From assembly GCF_000190595.1 (NCBI RefSeq), contig NC_015167.1, positions 2,283,501 through 2,347,500 on the forward strand: a stretch of DNA of 64,000 nucleotides. Reading direction: 5' to 3'. Source of the stretch: Cellulophaga lytica DSM 7489 (GTDB lineage Bacteria > Bacteroidota > Bacteroidia > Flavobacteriales > Flavobacteriaceae). Position numbers and translations under genes: made by a program. Below are positions 44,000 to 53,016 of the stretch, in pieces (within the stretch, counting starts at the first letter, position 1; every line of letters begins with the position of its first letter). The notes under the pieces were generated by a model that saw nothing but the letters and a program-made list of their open reading frames with translations, did not search any database and was not told the DNA's origin.

Positions 44000-45667
44000 T
44001 TATTTTACTTTTTTACCTCTAGCAGTTTTGTTTTTTGTTTTAGACTTAGAACCAACTCTAGACATTGCACATCTAAATCCAATATCATCTGTAGCCATAT
44101 ACTGTGGTAAGTATCTACGTTGTGCAGGATCTAACCAAAATGCACGGTCTCTCCATGATCCACCTTTGTATACTCTAACTTCATCATTAATTAAAGACGT
44201 TCTGTAGTTAGACTTGTCATAGTTTCTAACAAAATTACCAGCGCTATCTCTTTCTATTTTATTAGTAGGAGAGTTGTACATAGATATCTTGTTTTCTTCA
44301 TCACCATCAGCTTCATTAAATCTGTCATAAAATCTTGTAGATCCAGGCTCACCATCTCTATAACCTCTGTTATCACTAGAAGAGAAATTAGTTCTTAAAT
44401 AAGTTTCTTCTTCATCTACGGCAACCATTTTAATTTCACCAGGCAAATTAACAGCTACTATTTTTCCGTTAGGTAAGGTGTCATAAACAACAGAATCTCT
44501 AAGTACGTTTACTTTACCGTCTTCACCAATTGCTGTTTTCATATAAATGTTACCTCTATAGTAGTTAAAGTCACTAATTTCATCATCTACTATTGGTCTG
44601 TATACATCTGCAACCCATTCAGACACGTTACCTGCCATATCATAAAGACCTAAATCATTTGGTTTGTATGACATTACTGCGTTTGTAATATCTGCACCAT
44701 CGTCAGACCAACCAGCAATTCCACCATAATCACCTTTTCCTTGTTTAAAGTTAGCTAGTTGATCACCTCTACCAACACGTTGTCCGTTACGAGTGTAATC
44801 TCCTTCCCAAGGATATTTTTTTCTACCTCTGTAGTTATTGTATTCTCTAGAACCTTGGTTAGCTTGTGCAGCATATTCCCATTCTGTTTCTGTAGGTAAT
44901 CTATATTCTGGTAAAATTACACCACTACTTCTTTTAGCAAAAGAAGGTACAGAGTCGTTCTTTTTAGCTTTACCTTGTAAAGAATCTATTTGTCCGCCAT
45001 AAACAGACTCTGGTCTGTTTAGGTAAGCTTCAGTACTAAAAGTACCAGCAGCTTCACCATTTAATGCTTTGTATTTAGCTTCTTTATTAAGGTAGCCTTC
45101 TTTTTCCAACATTAATTCGTTAACACGGTCTGTACGCCATTCTGCAAATTGCGTAGCTTGTACCCAGTTAACACCAACTACAGGATACTCTGCATAGCCA
45201 GGGTGTCTTAAATAGTTGTTAGTCATAGTTTCGTTAAAACCAAGTCTGTTTCTCCATACCAAAGTATCAGGCAAAGCCCCTTTGTAAATATTTGCATATT
45301 TAGGGTCTTCTGGTGGGTAAACAGATTTTAAGTAATCTAAAAATTGTAGGTACATTTTATTAGTTACTTCAGTTTCATCCATATAAAAGGATTGTACATG
45401 TTGTTGCGTTGGAGTATTATTCCAATCATGCATAACATCATCCTGTACCTTACCTTTGGTAAATGTACCACCTTCTATAAATACAAGTCCCGGTGCGGTA
45501 ACTTGTTCTTTAAAATCAGAGTTGTGCTGAAAACCACCCTCTTTGGCATTTATCTTCCAACCTGTGGCACGAGATACATCTTTAGATGAAGATGATTTTT
45601 TACAACTAGTTATGCTACCTGCTACAACAGCACACGAGAGTACAACTTTAATGAATTGTTTTTTCAT
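44000..45667 (-). CDS. gldJ: gliding motility lipoprotein GldJ
   Basis: A periplasmic lipoprotein needed for gliding and for stability of type IX secretion components such as GldK in Flavobacterium. The 555 residues have a signal peptide ending SITSCKK (lipidated C22), followed by a formylglycine-generating-enzyme-like fold: FIEGGTFTKG, FYMDETEVTNKMYLQFLDYL, YPVVGVNWVQATQFAEWRT, RLPTETEWEYAAQ, GLYDMAGNVSEWV, RVYKGGSWRD and DDIGFRCAMS. Length agrees with known GldJ. It is intact, in contrast to the neighbouring porV, and the usual divergent partner porU is not found beside it. Confidence 0.93.
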   Translation of the reverse strand: MKKQFIKVVLSCAVVAGSITSCKKSSSSKDVSRATGWKINAKEGGFQHNSDFKEQVTAPGLVFIEGGTFTKGKVQDDVMHDWNNTPTQQHVQSFYMDETEVTNKMYLQFLDYLKSVYPPEDPKYANIYKGALPDTLVWRNRLGFNETMTNNYLRHPGYAEYPVVGVNWVQATQFAEWRTDRVNELMLEKEGYLNKEAKYKALNGEAAGTFSTEAYLNRPESVYGGQIDSLQGKAKKNDSVPSFAKRSSGVILPEYRLPTETEWEYAAQANQGSREYNNYRGRKKYPWEGDYTRNGQRVGRGDQLANFKQGKGDYGGIAGWSDDGADITNAVMSYKPNDLGLYDMAGNVSEWVADVYRPIVDDEISDFNYYRGNIYMKTAIGEDGKVNVLRDSVVYDTLPNGKIVAVNLPGEIKMVAVDEEETYLRTNFSSSDNRGYRDGEPGSTRFYDRFNEADGDEENKISMYNSPTNKIERDSAGNFVRNYDKSNYRTSLINDEVRVYKGGSWRDRAFWLDPAQRRYLPQYMATDDIGFRCAMSRVGSKSKTKNKTARGKKVK

Positions 45668-46069
45668 AATTAAGACTTGAGTTCTATACTTTACTGCTAA
45701 TTGCAGTTATACTATACTTATTTTCTATTTAAACTTTGCTTACTATCGGCTTATTAAACGCAAATTTTCTTAGAATATTTTACAATTCCCAAAAAATTAT
45801 AAAACAAGCTATAAAACAATGTTCAACAAATCTATAACGGCGTAAATATTATATTAGTATTATTTTATGAATTCTTTTTAATAGAAATTTATAGTTGCTT
45901 AATAATAAGTAAATAAGGAGTTTTATTTTTTATAGTATATTGGGCATTGTTATGTATTATTAAAAATAAAGTTCTTAATTTATAAGATATTTTGAAAAAG
46001 AGCGTTTATTAAAATATTGCACTATTTATTGTAGTGACATTTGGATAAAGAACAGATATTATAAAATTG
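45668..46069. other. intergenic region where porU would be expected
   Basis: A 400-bp AT-rich gap between gldJ and porV. In related flavobacteria the very large porU gene (over 3 kb) lies here. Only short fragments are seen, such as TTG-AAA-AAG-AGC-GTT-TAT-TAA near 45992, a signal-peptide-like start that stops after six codons. A possible promoter for porV, TTG 46017-46019 with GACATTTG 46036-46043 (one mismatch to the -7 consensus), sits near the right end. Nothing else is recognised. Confidence 0.5.
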
Positions 46070-47224
46070 ATGATGAAAAAAATACTAGCCTTAGCACTTT
46101 TGGTGTCCGTATATTTTGGTAATGCTCAAGAGCAGAACAGAGCAATTACAACAGCAGTACCTTTTTTAAATATAGCCGCAGACGCCAGAGCTGCAGGTAT
46201 GGGAGATATGGGGGTTGCCACTTCGGCAGATGCTTATTCCTTACAATGGAACGCTTCAAAATTTGCTTTTGCAGAGTAAAAAATGGGATTTGGTATAAGT
46301 TATACTCCTTACCTAGAAAACATAGTTACAGATGTAGCTTTACTTAATGCAACTTTTCATAATAAAATTAATGATAGAAGTGCATTTGCATTTGGACTCC
46401 GTTATTTTGGTTTAGGAGAAGTAGAACTTAGGCAAACTATAGATGAACCAGCTAGAATAGCAAAACCAAATGAGTTTGTTTTAGAAGGTGCTTATGCATT
46501 AAAATTATCTAATACCTTTTCTATGGGTGTTGGTGGTAGATTTATTACGTCTAATTTAAAATTTCCTTCAGATGATTCTAGTGAAGATACTAGTGCAGCT
46601 ACAGCTTTTGCCGTAGATATATCTGGTTTTTATAGATCTCCAGAAATTGCTTACGAAAAGTTTGATGGAAGATGGAGAGCAGGGTTTAACATATCTAACC
46701 TTGGAAGTAAAATATCATATGACAACAACGGACAAGAAAACTTTTTGCCAGGAAACTTAAAATTTGGAGCAGGGTTTGATTTTATTTTAGATCAAGACAA
46801 TGTATTATCTATAAATACAGAATTTAATAAGTTATTAGTGCCAACACCACAAGATTTTAATGAAGATGGCCAAATTGATAGTGAAGATAATGAGCGTTAC
46901 CAACAAATTAGTTTCTTAGAAGGTGCTTTTGATTCTTTTACAGATGCACCAGATGGTTTTAGTGAAGAAATAAAAGAAGTAACATGGGCACTAGGAGCAG
47001 AATACACCTACCAAGATGCATTTATGCTTAGAACAGGTTATTTTAATGAAAATGAACAAAAAGGAGCTCGTAAATTCTTTTCACTAGGAGCCGGATTTAA
47101 ATTTAAAGCTGCACAGGTAGATTTATCTTATTTATTTTCTACATCAAAAATAAAAAATCCGTTAGAAAATACTTTACGTTTTTCTCTTACCTTTAACTTA
47201 GGTGAAGAATTATTAAACGACTAA
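46070..47224 (+). pseudogene. porV: porV (LptO-like) with an in-frame TAA stop
   Basis: PorV is an outer-membrane barrel of the type IX secretion system that shuttles substrates to PorU. The reading frame begins with a signal peptide (MMKKILALALLVSVYFGNAQ), then the PorV segment AVPFLNIAADARAAGMGDMG and SLQWNASKFAFAE. It is cut by TAA at 46277-46279. The same frame resumes as KMGFGISYTPYLEN and continues without fault to the normal barrel end SLTFNLGEELLND. Both parts together give a full-length PorV, so one substitution explains the break. A restart at ATG 46283 would lack the signal peptide. It could be a true pseudogene, a readthrough gene or a sequence error. Confidence 0.85.
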
Positions 47225-47707
47225 ATGAAAAAACATACCTTATCTTTTGATATGTCTGTTTACGACTCTATAAATGAGTTGCCTGAAACAGACAAAAAAA
47301 TAATGCTCAAAGCCGTAGAAGCACGTAATAATGCATACGCACCTTACTCTAGTTTTTTTGTAGGTGCTGCAGTTTTATTAGAAAACGGAAAAATTGTTTT
47401 AGGTAATAATCAAGAAAATGCCGCTTACCCTTCTGGTTTGTGTGCAGAACGTGTAGCTATTTATCAAGCAGCAGCAATATACCCCAATGTTAAAATATGC
47501 TCAGTAGCAATTTCAGCTACATCTAAAAATTATAAAGTTTTGGAACCTGCCGCACCTTGTGGTAATTGCAGACAATCTATGATTGAGTATGAGCAAAAAC
47601 AAAAAGAACCTATGACTTTGTTGTTAATGGGAGAAGAAGGTACTGTGGTAAAATGCAATTCTATCTCTGATATTTTACCGTTAGCATTTAGTAATTCTTT
47701 CTTATAA
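47225..47707 (+). CDS. cdd: cytidine deaminase
   Basis: Zinc enzyme that deaminates cytidine and deoxycytidine in pyrimidine salvage. The 160 residues have the Zn ligands and catalytic Glu: C73-A-E75 (GLCAERVAIYQAA) and P-C112-G-N-C115 (APCGNCRQSMIEYE). The N-terminal segment AYAPYSSFFVGAAVL is characteristic. It begins directly after the porV stop with no gap, so it is normally cotranslated or cotranscribed with porV. Intact. Confidence 0.96.
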   Translation: MKKHTLSFDMSVYDSINELPETDKKIMLKAVEARNNAYAPYSSFFVGAAVLLENGKIVLGNNQENAAYPSGLCAERVAIYQAAAIYPNVKICSVAISATSKNYKVLEPAAPCGNCRQSMIEYEQKQKEPMTLLLMGEEGTVVKCNSISDILPLAFSNSFL

Positions 47708-47811
47708 GCTGTTTTTTTTGATGAATTATTTTTTTATTCCTAATTTTTTGATAAAAATTTAATTAAAAAAAACATTCATCAACTAGTCTGTGCTTTTTCT
47801 TTAATTTTTTT

Positions 47812-47839
47812 TTGATAGTGGATTTAATGTGTATTTTTG
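47812..47839 (+). promoter_or_regulatory. promoter of pdhA-pdhC
   Basis: TTG (47812-47814), 17-bp spacer, TATTTTTG (47832-47839): a full Bacteroidetes promoter. Predicted RNA start near 47844, about 30 nt before the ATG. Confidence 0.82.
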
Positions 47840-47875
47840 CTATTCTGTAAAACAGACTTTTTAAAATAGTTTTCA

Positions 47876-48874
47876 ATGAAAAAAATAACCAAAGAAGTTT
47901 ACCTTAATTGGTACAAGGATATGTTATTCTGGAGAAAGTTCGAGGATAAACTTGCTGCAGTATATATTCAACAAAAAGTTAGAGGTTTTCTACACTTGTA
48001 TAACGGACAAGAAGCTGTTTTAGCTGGCTCGTTACATGCAATGGATCTTACTAAAGATAAAATGATTACGGCTTACCGTAACCACGTACAACCTATTGGT
48101 ATGGGTGTAGACCCTAAAAAAGTAATGGCAGAACTTTATGGTAAAGTAACTGGTACATCTAAAGGGATGGGTGGTTCTATGCACATATTTTCTAAAGAAC
48201 ACCGTTTTTACGGTGGTCACGGTATTGTTGGTGGTCAAATTCCTCTAGGAGCTGGTCTTGCATTTGGAGACAAATACGCTGGTAATGATGCTGTTACATT
48301 ATGTTATATGGGAGATGGTGCTGTAAGGCAAGGATCTTTACATGAAACATTTAACTTAGCTATGCTTTGGCAATTGCCTGTTGTTTTTATTTGTGAAAAC
48401 AATGGTTACGCAATGGGTACATCTGTAGAAAGAACATCACATTCTACAGAAATTTGGAAACTTGGTTTAGGATATGAAATGCCTTGTAAAGCAGTAGAAG
48501 GTATGAACCCTGTAACTGTTGCAGAAGAGGTTAGTAAGGCTGTAGAAAGAGCAAGATCTGGAGGCGGACCAACGTTTTTAGAAATTAAAACATACCGTTA
48601 CAGAGGACACTCTATGTCTGATGCACAACACTACAGAACTAAAGCAGAAGTAGAGGAATACAAAAAAATAGATCCTATTACTCAAGTTTTAGATGTAATA
48701 AAAGAAAATAAATACGCTACAGATGATGAGATTTCAGCTATAGATAAAGAAGTTAAGCGTATGGTAAAGGAGTGTGAAGAATTTGCTGAAAGTTCTGATT
48801 ACCCACCAGTAAACCAATTATATGATATGGTTTACGAACAAGAAGATTTTCCATTTGTACAACATAAATTATAA
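47876..48874 (+). CDS. pdhA: pyruvate dehydrogenase E1 component, alpha subunit
   Basis: Thiamine-diphosphate-dependent decarboxylation of pyruvate, in complex with an E1 beta subunit not encoded here. The 332 residues contain RGFLHLYNGQEAVLAG, AYRNHVQPIGMG, GGSMHIFS and GGHGIVGGQIPLGAGLAFG. The TPP motif is MGDGAVRQGSLHETFNLA (near 144), ending in CENNGYAMGTS. TYRYRGHSMSDAQHYR contains the serine loop phosphorylated in eukaryotic enzymes. It is followed by pdhC after 3 bp, with E1 beta missing from the operon, as in other flavobacteria where it lies elsewhere. Confidence 0.94.
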   Translation: MKKITKEVYLNWYKDMLFWRKFEDKLAAVYIQQKVRGFLHLYNGQEAVLAGSLHAMDLTKDKMITAYRNHVQPIGMGVDPKKVMAELYGKVTGTSKGMGGSMHIFSKEHRFYGGHGIVGGQIPLGAGLAFGDKYAGNDAVTLCYMGDGAVRQGSLHETFNLAMLWQLPVVFICENNGYAMGTSVERTSHSTEIWKLGLGYEMPCKAVEGMNPVTVAEEVSKAVERARSGGGPTFLEIKTYRYRGHSMSDAQHYRTKAEVEEYKKIDPITQVLDVIKENKYATDDEISAIDKEVKRMVKECEEFAESSDYPPVNQLYDMVYEQEDFPFVQHKL

Positions 48875-48877
48875 AAG

Positions 48878-50503
48878 ATGGCAGTTATAGTAAATATGCC
48901 AAGACTTAGCGATACCATGGAAGAAGGTACCGTTGCTGCTTGGCTTAAAAATGTTGGTGATAAAGTAGAAGAAGGAGATATTCTTGCAGAAATAGAAACT
49001 GATAAGGCTACAATGGAGTTTGAGTCTTTTAATGAAGGTGTTCTTTTGCATATAGGAATTCAAGAAGGAGATACAGCTCCTGTTGATTCTCTTTTAGCTA
49101 TTATAGGAGAAGAAGGTGAAGATATTTCTGGATTATTATCTGGTGATGCTTCAGCCAATACTGCTACAGAGGAAAAAGAAGAAGAACCTAAAGATGCTGC
49201 TTCGCCTGCAACAGAAAGTTCTACAGCTGCTATTCCTGAAGGAGTAGAGGTTGTAAAAATGCCACGCCTTAGTGATACTATGGAAGAGGGTACTGTTGCT
49301 GCTTGGTTAAAACAGGTTGGTGATAAAGTAGAAGAAGGAGATATTCTTGCAGAAATAGAAACAGATAAAGCTACAATGGAGTTTGAGTCTTTTTACTCAG
49401 GTACTCTATTATATGTAGGTATAAAAGAAGGAGAATCTTCTCCCGTTGATGAAGTTTTGGCAATTATTGGTCCAGAAGGGACAGATGTAGATGCTGTACT
49501 TAAGGCAGGTAGTGGTTCTGCTACTGCTAGTGCACCAGCTGAGGCTCCAAAAGAAGAAACTAAAAAAGAAGAAAAGTCGGCTCCAGTAGAAAATGTAGCT
49601 ACAGATGGTAAACGTATTTTTGCATCTCCATTAGCTAAGAAAATTGCAGCAGACAAAGGAATAAATTTATCAGACGTAACTGGTTCTGGTGATAACGGAA
49701 GAATTATTAAAAAAGATGTAGAAAACTATAAGCCGTCTGCGGCTGCTAATTCTACAACTGCTTCTTCTAGTTCAGTAACGTCAGCTACGCCTCAACCAGC
49801 GATTTATGCACCTGTAGGAGAAGAAGGTTTTGAAGATGTTAAAAACTCTTCAATGCGTAAGGTTATTGCAAAAGTTCTTGGTCAGTCTAAATTTACAGCG
49901 CCACATTTTTACCTAACTATAGAGGTAGATATGGATAACGCTAAAGCATCTAGAGCACAAATTAATAGTTTGCCAGATACTAAAGTATCATTTAATGATA
50001 TGGTTTTAAAAGCCTGTGCAATGGCATTAAGAAAACATCCGCAAGTAAATACAACTTGGAAAGATGATGTAACACGTTACAACAAACATATTCATATGGG
50101 TGTTGCTGTTGCTGTAGATGAAGGTTTAGTTGTTCCTGTACTTAAGTTTGCAGATCAAATGAGTTTAACAACTATTGGTGCTTCTGTAAAAGACTTAGCA
50201 GGTAAGGCAAGATCTAAAAAAATTGCTCCTTCAGAAATGGAAGGCAGTACATTTACAGTATCTAACTTAGGTATGTTTGGAATACAAGAGTTTACGTCAA
50301 TAATTAATCAACCTAACTCAGCAATACTATCTGTTGGTGCAATTGTAGAAAAACCAGTTGTTAAAAACGGAGAAATTGTAGTAGGTAATACAATGAAGTT
50401 AACATTAGCTTGTGATCACAGAACTGTAGATGGTGCTGTTGGTGCTCAGTTTTTACAAACATTAAGAAGTTATATTGAAAATCCTGTTACTATGCTTGCA
50501 TAA
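48878..50503 (+). CDS. pdhC: pyruvate dehydrogenase E2, dihydrolipoyl acetyltransferase with two lipoyl domains
   Basis: Core of the pyruvate dehydrogenase complex, transferring the acetyl group to CoA. The 541 residues have lipoyl domain 1 (about 2-80, lipoylated K43 in ETDKATMEF), lipoyl domain 2 (about 122-200, K164), and a peripheral-subunit-binding domain (about 245-285, RIFASPLAKKIAADKGINL). The catalytic acyltransferase domain runs from about 310 to 541, with C-DHRTVDGAVG where H514 and D518 are catalytic. Ala/Pro/Glu-rich linkers separate them. The two lipoyl coding stretches are almost identical in DNA. Closed by the terminator at 50527. Confidence 0.96.
   Translation: MAVIVNMPRLSDTMEEGTVAAWLKNVGDKVEEGDILAEIETDKATMEFESFNEGVLLHIGIQEGDTAPVDSLLAIIGEEGEDISGLLSGDASANTATEEKEEEPKDAASPATESSTAAIPEGVEVVKMPRLSDTMEEGTVAAWLKQVGDKVEEGDILAEIETDKATMEFESFYSGTLLYVGIKEGESSPVDEVLAIIGPEGTDVDAVLKAGSGSATASAPAEAPKEETKKEEKSAPVENVATDGKRIFASPLAKKIAADKGINLSDVTGSGDNGRIIKKDVENYKPSAAANSTTASSSSVTSATPQPAIYAPVGEEGFEDVKNSSMRKVIAKVLGQSKFTAPHFYLTIEVDMDNAKASRAQINSLPDTKVSFNDMVLKACAMALRKHPQVNTTWKDDVTRYNKHIHMGVAVAVDEGLVVPVLKFADQMSLTTIGASVKDLAGKARSKKIAPSEMEGSTFTVSNLGMFGIQEFTSIINQPNSAILSVGAIVEKPVVKNGEIVVGNTMKLTLACDHRTVDGAVGAQFLQTLRSYIENPVTMLA
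48896..49030 (+). repeat. lipoyl-domain direct repeat, copy 1
   Basis: A 135-bp in-frame repeat inside pdhC, paired with 49259-49393. It includes 47 consecutive identical bases, and differences elsewhere are mostly synonymous. Confidence 0.9.
49259..49393 (+). repeat. lipoyl-domain direct repeat, copy 2
   Basis: Second copy of the 135-bp repeat, 363 bp (121 codons) downstream of the first and in the same frame. Confidence 0.9.
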
Positions 50504-50526
50504 TTATAACAGTATTAAATTATATT

Positions 50527-50562
50527 AAAAAGCATCTCATTAATTAATGAGATGCTTTTTTT
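50527..50562 (+). terminator. terminator after pdhC
   Basis: A perfect inverted repeat of about 16 bp (50527-50542 with 50545-50560), ending in a T-run. Confidence 0.93.
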
Positions 50563-50588
50563 ATCTTTAGTGCTTAAATAAATTAAAT

Positions 50589-51551
50589 ATGAAAAAGACG
50601 TTTTATTTTTTAGGGTTATTAGCTGTAGTTTCTTGTTCTAGTGTTGCTCAGAATACAGCAGTAAAAGAGTCTGTAACAGAGGCAACAGAAGTAGATATAA
50701 AAAAAATAGTTAGCTTTTTAGCTTCTGATGATTTACAAGGCCGTATGTCTGGATCAGATGGTATAGCAGAAGCAGCTACTTTTATAGAAAATAACTTTAA
50801 GGCTAACGGAGTAAAGCCTTTTTTTAAAACGTACAAAGATACATTATCAAATTTTGACTCTAGCAAAGGTGTTGCCTATAATGTAGTGGGTTTTGTAGAA
50901 GGTAATGATCCTAAATTAAAAAAAGAATTTATAATTATAGGAGCTCATTATGACCATATTGGTACTGCAAAGGCAGATGGCGATGATGTAATAGCAAATG
51001 GAGCTAATGATAATGCTTCTGGTACTGCTGCAGTTATGGAGTTTGCTCGTTATTTTGGAAAAACAAAATCTAACAAAAGGAGCATAATTTTTGCACTATT
51101 TTCTGCTGAGGAAATGGGCTTATTAGGCTCTAAACATTTGGCAAAAAAATTAAAGGGAGATAACCTTAACTTGTACACTATGCTTAATTTTGAGATGATA
51201 GGTATTCCTATGCAAAATAAAGATTATTTAGCATATTTAACAGGGTTTAATAAGTCTAACTTGGCATCTGTAACAAATACTTACGCTGGTGAAAAAATTG
51301 CAGGTTTTTTACCAAAAGCAGGTGACTTTAGGTTGTTTATGAGATCTGATAATTATCCATTTCATAACGAATTTAATGTACCATCACAAACCTATTCTAC
51401 TTTTGATTTTACAAATTTTGACCATTACCACAAAGTAGGTGATGAGCCAAGTGTAATGGACTTTAATCATATGGCTAGTTTAATAAATAAATTTGCTCCT
51501 ATAATAAAAAGCATTGCAAATTCAGACACAAAAGAAATACAATACAATTAA
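50589..51551 (+). CDS. M28-family metallopeptidase, predicted lipoprotein
   Basis: A 320-residue exported zinc aminopeptidase-type enzyme. The signal peptide MKKTFYFLGLLAVVSC has a lipobox with C16. The two-zinc ligands are visible: GAHYDHIG (His, near 118), NGANDNASGTAAVMEFAR (Asp, near 137), FSAEEMGLLGS (catalytic Glu pair, near 170), NFEMIGI (near 202) and FDHYHKVGDEP (His, near 287). All five are in order. It stops one base into the start of the SDR gene (ATG overlapped), so the two are linked. Peptide substrates are unknown. Confidence 0.9.
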   Translation: MKKTFYFLGLLAVVSCSSVAQNTAVKESVTEATEVDIKKIVSFLASDDLQGRMSGSDGIAEAATFIENNFKANGVKPFFKTYKDTLSNFDSSKGVAYNVVGFVEGNDPKLKKEFIIIGAHYDHIGTAKADGDDVIANGANDNASGTAAVMEFARYFGKTKSNKRSIIFALFSAEEMGLLGSKHLAKKLKGDNLNLYTMLNFEMIGIPMQNKDYLAYLTGFNKSNLASVTNTYAGEKIAGFLPKAGDFRLFMRSDNYPFHNEFNVPSQTYSTFDFTNFDHYHKVGDEPSVMDFNHMASLINKFAPIIKSIANSDTKEIQYN

Positions 51552-52231
51552 TGGCAAATATTATAATAACAGGTAGTAGTAGAGGTATAGGTTACCAAAT
51601 GGCACAGCTATTTGCAAACAACGGACACCAAGTTTTGGCCTTGTCCAGGAATAGTGACCCTATAGCCTCCCTTAAAAATCCTAATATTTTTTCTTTTCCT
51701 TTTGATATTTCTGCAGAGGAAGATTTACAAAAAGTTGAAGATTTTATTTCTGCAAACTGGAAACAGGTAGATGTATTAATTAATAATGCAGGAAAATTAG
51801 CGAATAAACCCTTTTTAGAAACTACAACAGCAGATTTTGAAGTTGTTTATAAAGTAAATGTTTTTGGTGTAGCAAGTATAACCAAGTTGGTAATACCTAA
51901 AATGCCAAAAAACGGACACGTAGTAACTATCAGTTCTATGGGTGGTGTGCAAGGTAGTTTAAAATTTGCTGGCTTATCTGCATACAGTTCTAGTAAAGGA
52001 GCCGTAGTTACGTTAACAGAGCTTTGGGCAGAAGAGTTTAAAGAAACGGGCCCGTCTTTTAATGTGCTTGCATTAGGAGCCGTGCAAACAGAAATGCTAG
52101 AAGAAGCTTTTCCTGGCTATAAAGCACCAATTACTGCTTTAGAAATGGCAGAATATATTCAAAATTTTGCCCTTACTGGACATAAAATGTACAATGGTAA
52201 ATTGTTGCAAGTAAGCAATAGTACACCATAA
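51551..52231 (+). CDS. short-chain dehydrogenase/reductase (SDR)
   Basis: A 226-residue NAD(P)-dependent oxidoreductase of the classical SDR type. The cofactor motif is ITGSSRGIGYQMA (T-G-x3-G-I-G, residues 5-17), followed by INNAGKL (near 77), VTISSMGG with the catalytic Ser, and SAYSSSKGAVV with the Tyr-x3-Lys. All active-site residues are present. The start overlaps the peptidase stop by one base. The substrate is not predictable. A terminator follows at 52254. Confidence 0.9.
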   Translation: MANIIITGSSRGIGYQMAQLFANNGHQVLALSRNSDPIASLKNPNIFSFPFDISAEEDLQKVEDFISANWKQVDVLINNAGKLANKPFLETTTADFEVVYKVNVFGVASITKLVIPKMPKNGHVVTISSMGGVQGSLKFAGLSAYSSSKGAVVTLTELWAEEFKETGPSFNVLALGAVQTEMLEEAFPGYKAPITALEMAEYIQNFALTGHKMYNGKLLQVSNSTP

Positions 52232-52253
52232 CTTTATAAATAATTTAATTGTA

Positions 52254-52291
52254 AAAAACTGCCTGTTAGTGCTAATAGGCGGTTTTTATTT
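52254..52291 (+). terminator. terminator after the SDR gene
   Basis: A stem with one G-T pair (about 52256-52264 with 52276-52285), followed by TTTTTATTTT. Confidence 0.82.
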
Positions 52292-52399
52292 TGTTGTACA
52301 TTGTTTAAAAAATTAGAATATCAAATAAATAATAAGAAGAAAAGTTGTATTTTACTACAAAATATACTGTAGTGTACGCCTGTAAAAGGTAGAATCTGT

Positions 52400-52407
52400 T
52401 ATTTTTG
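52400..52407 (+). promoter_or_regulatory. -7 element of the SprT-like gene (nearly leaderless transcript)
   Basis: TATTTTTG, perfect -7 match, ends only 5 bp before the ATG at 52413. The predicted RNA start is therefore at or within a base or two of the start codon. Confidence 0.6.
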
Positions 52408-52412
52408 TATAT

Positions 52413-53012
52413 ATGGAGAAAATCCTTCTTAAATACTTACCTGAAAGGGCTGTAACACCTTGCGCTTCATTAATAAAAGTTAATGCAGTGCATCTTAAAA
52501 TTGTTGGAGATAGAATTACCCGACACGGAGATTATAGAAGATTACCAAACGGAAAGCATCAAATAACAGTAAATGCATCATTAAATAAATATAGATTTTT
52601 AATCACTTTAGTACATGAAATAGCACATTTAGTCGCTTTTGAAAAGTATGGAAGAAGAATAAAACCACACGGCCTAGAGTGGAAAAAAACATTTCAGGCA
52701 TTGATGTTACCTTTTATTAGACCAGAAATTTTTCCAACAAAAGTACTACCAGTTGTAGCAAATCATTTTAAAAACCCAAAGGCAAGTAGTGATACTGATG
52801 CTAAATTATCGTTAGCATTAAAGCAATTTGATCCAGTATCAAATAAAACGTATATTTTTGAGTTACCTATTGGTAGTGTATTTAGAATTTACAATGGTAA
52901 GCTATTTAAAAAAGGACCAAAAAAAATAAAGAGATACGAATGTGTTGAGCTTTCTAGTGGGAGAACTTATGTTTTTCAGCCAAATGCAGAGGTAGAACTT
53001 ATTAAAGACTAA
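52413..53012 (+). CDS. SprT-like zinc metalloprotease-domain protein
   Basis: A 199-residue protein with the SprT/Spartan zinc motif H68-E-I-A-H72 (LVHEIAHLVAF) and a third ligand H86 in KPHGLEWKK. Basic and soluble, with a beta-rich C-terminus (about 145-199, FRIYNGKLFKKGPKKIKRYE) that replaces the zinc ribbon of Spartan-type enzymes. A role in cleaving DNA-protein crosslinks is known for eukaryotic Spartan; for bacterial SprT-like proteins it is not established. It begins a plus-strand run with manC 4 bp later. The -7 element suggests a very short leader. Confidence 0.85.
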   Translation: MEKILLKYLPERAVTPCASLIKVNAVHLKIVGDRITRHGDYRRLPNGKHQITVNASLNKYRFLITLVHEIAHLVAFEKYGRRIKPHGLEWKKTFQALMLPFIRPEIFPTKVLPVVANHFKNPKASSDTDAKLSLALKQFDPVSNKTYIFELPIGSVFRIYNGKLFKKGPKKIKRYECVELSSGRTYVFQPNAEVELIKD

Positions 53013-53016
53013 TCAT

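Noticed and set aside
46035-46046. TGACATTTGGAT upstream of porV as an operator half-site
   Set aside because: Only one arm matches; it reads better as the tail of a -7 element.
46283-47224. Independent 313-residue gene starting at ATG 46283
   Set aside because: It has no signal peptide and is the exact in-frame continuation of porV; best read as the downstream part of the interrupted gene.
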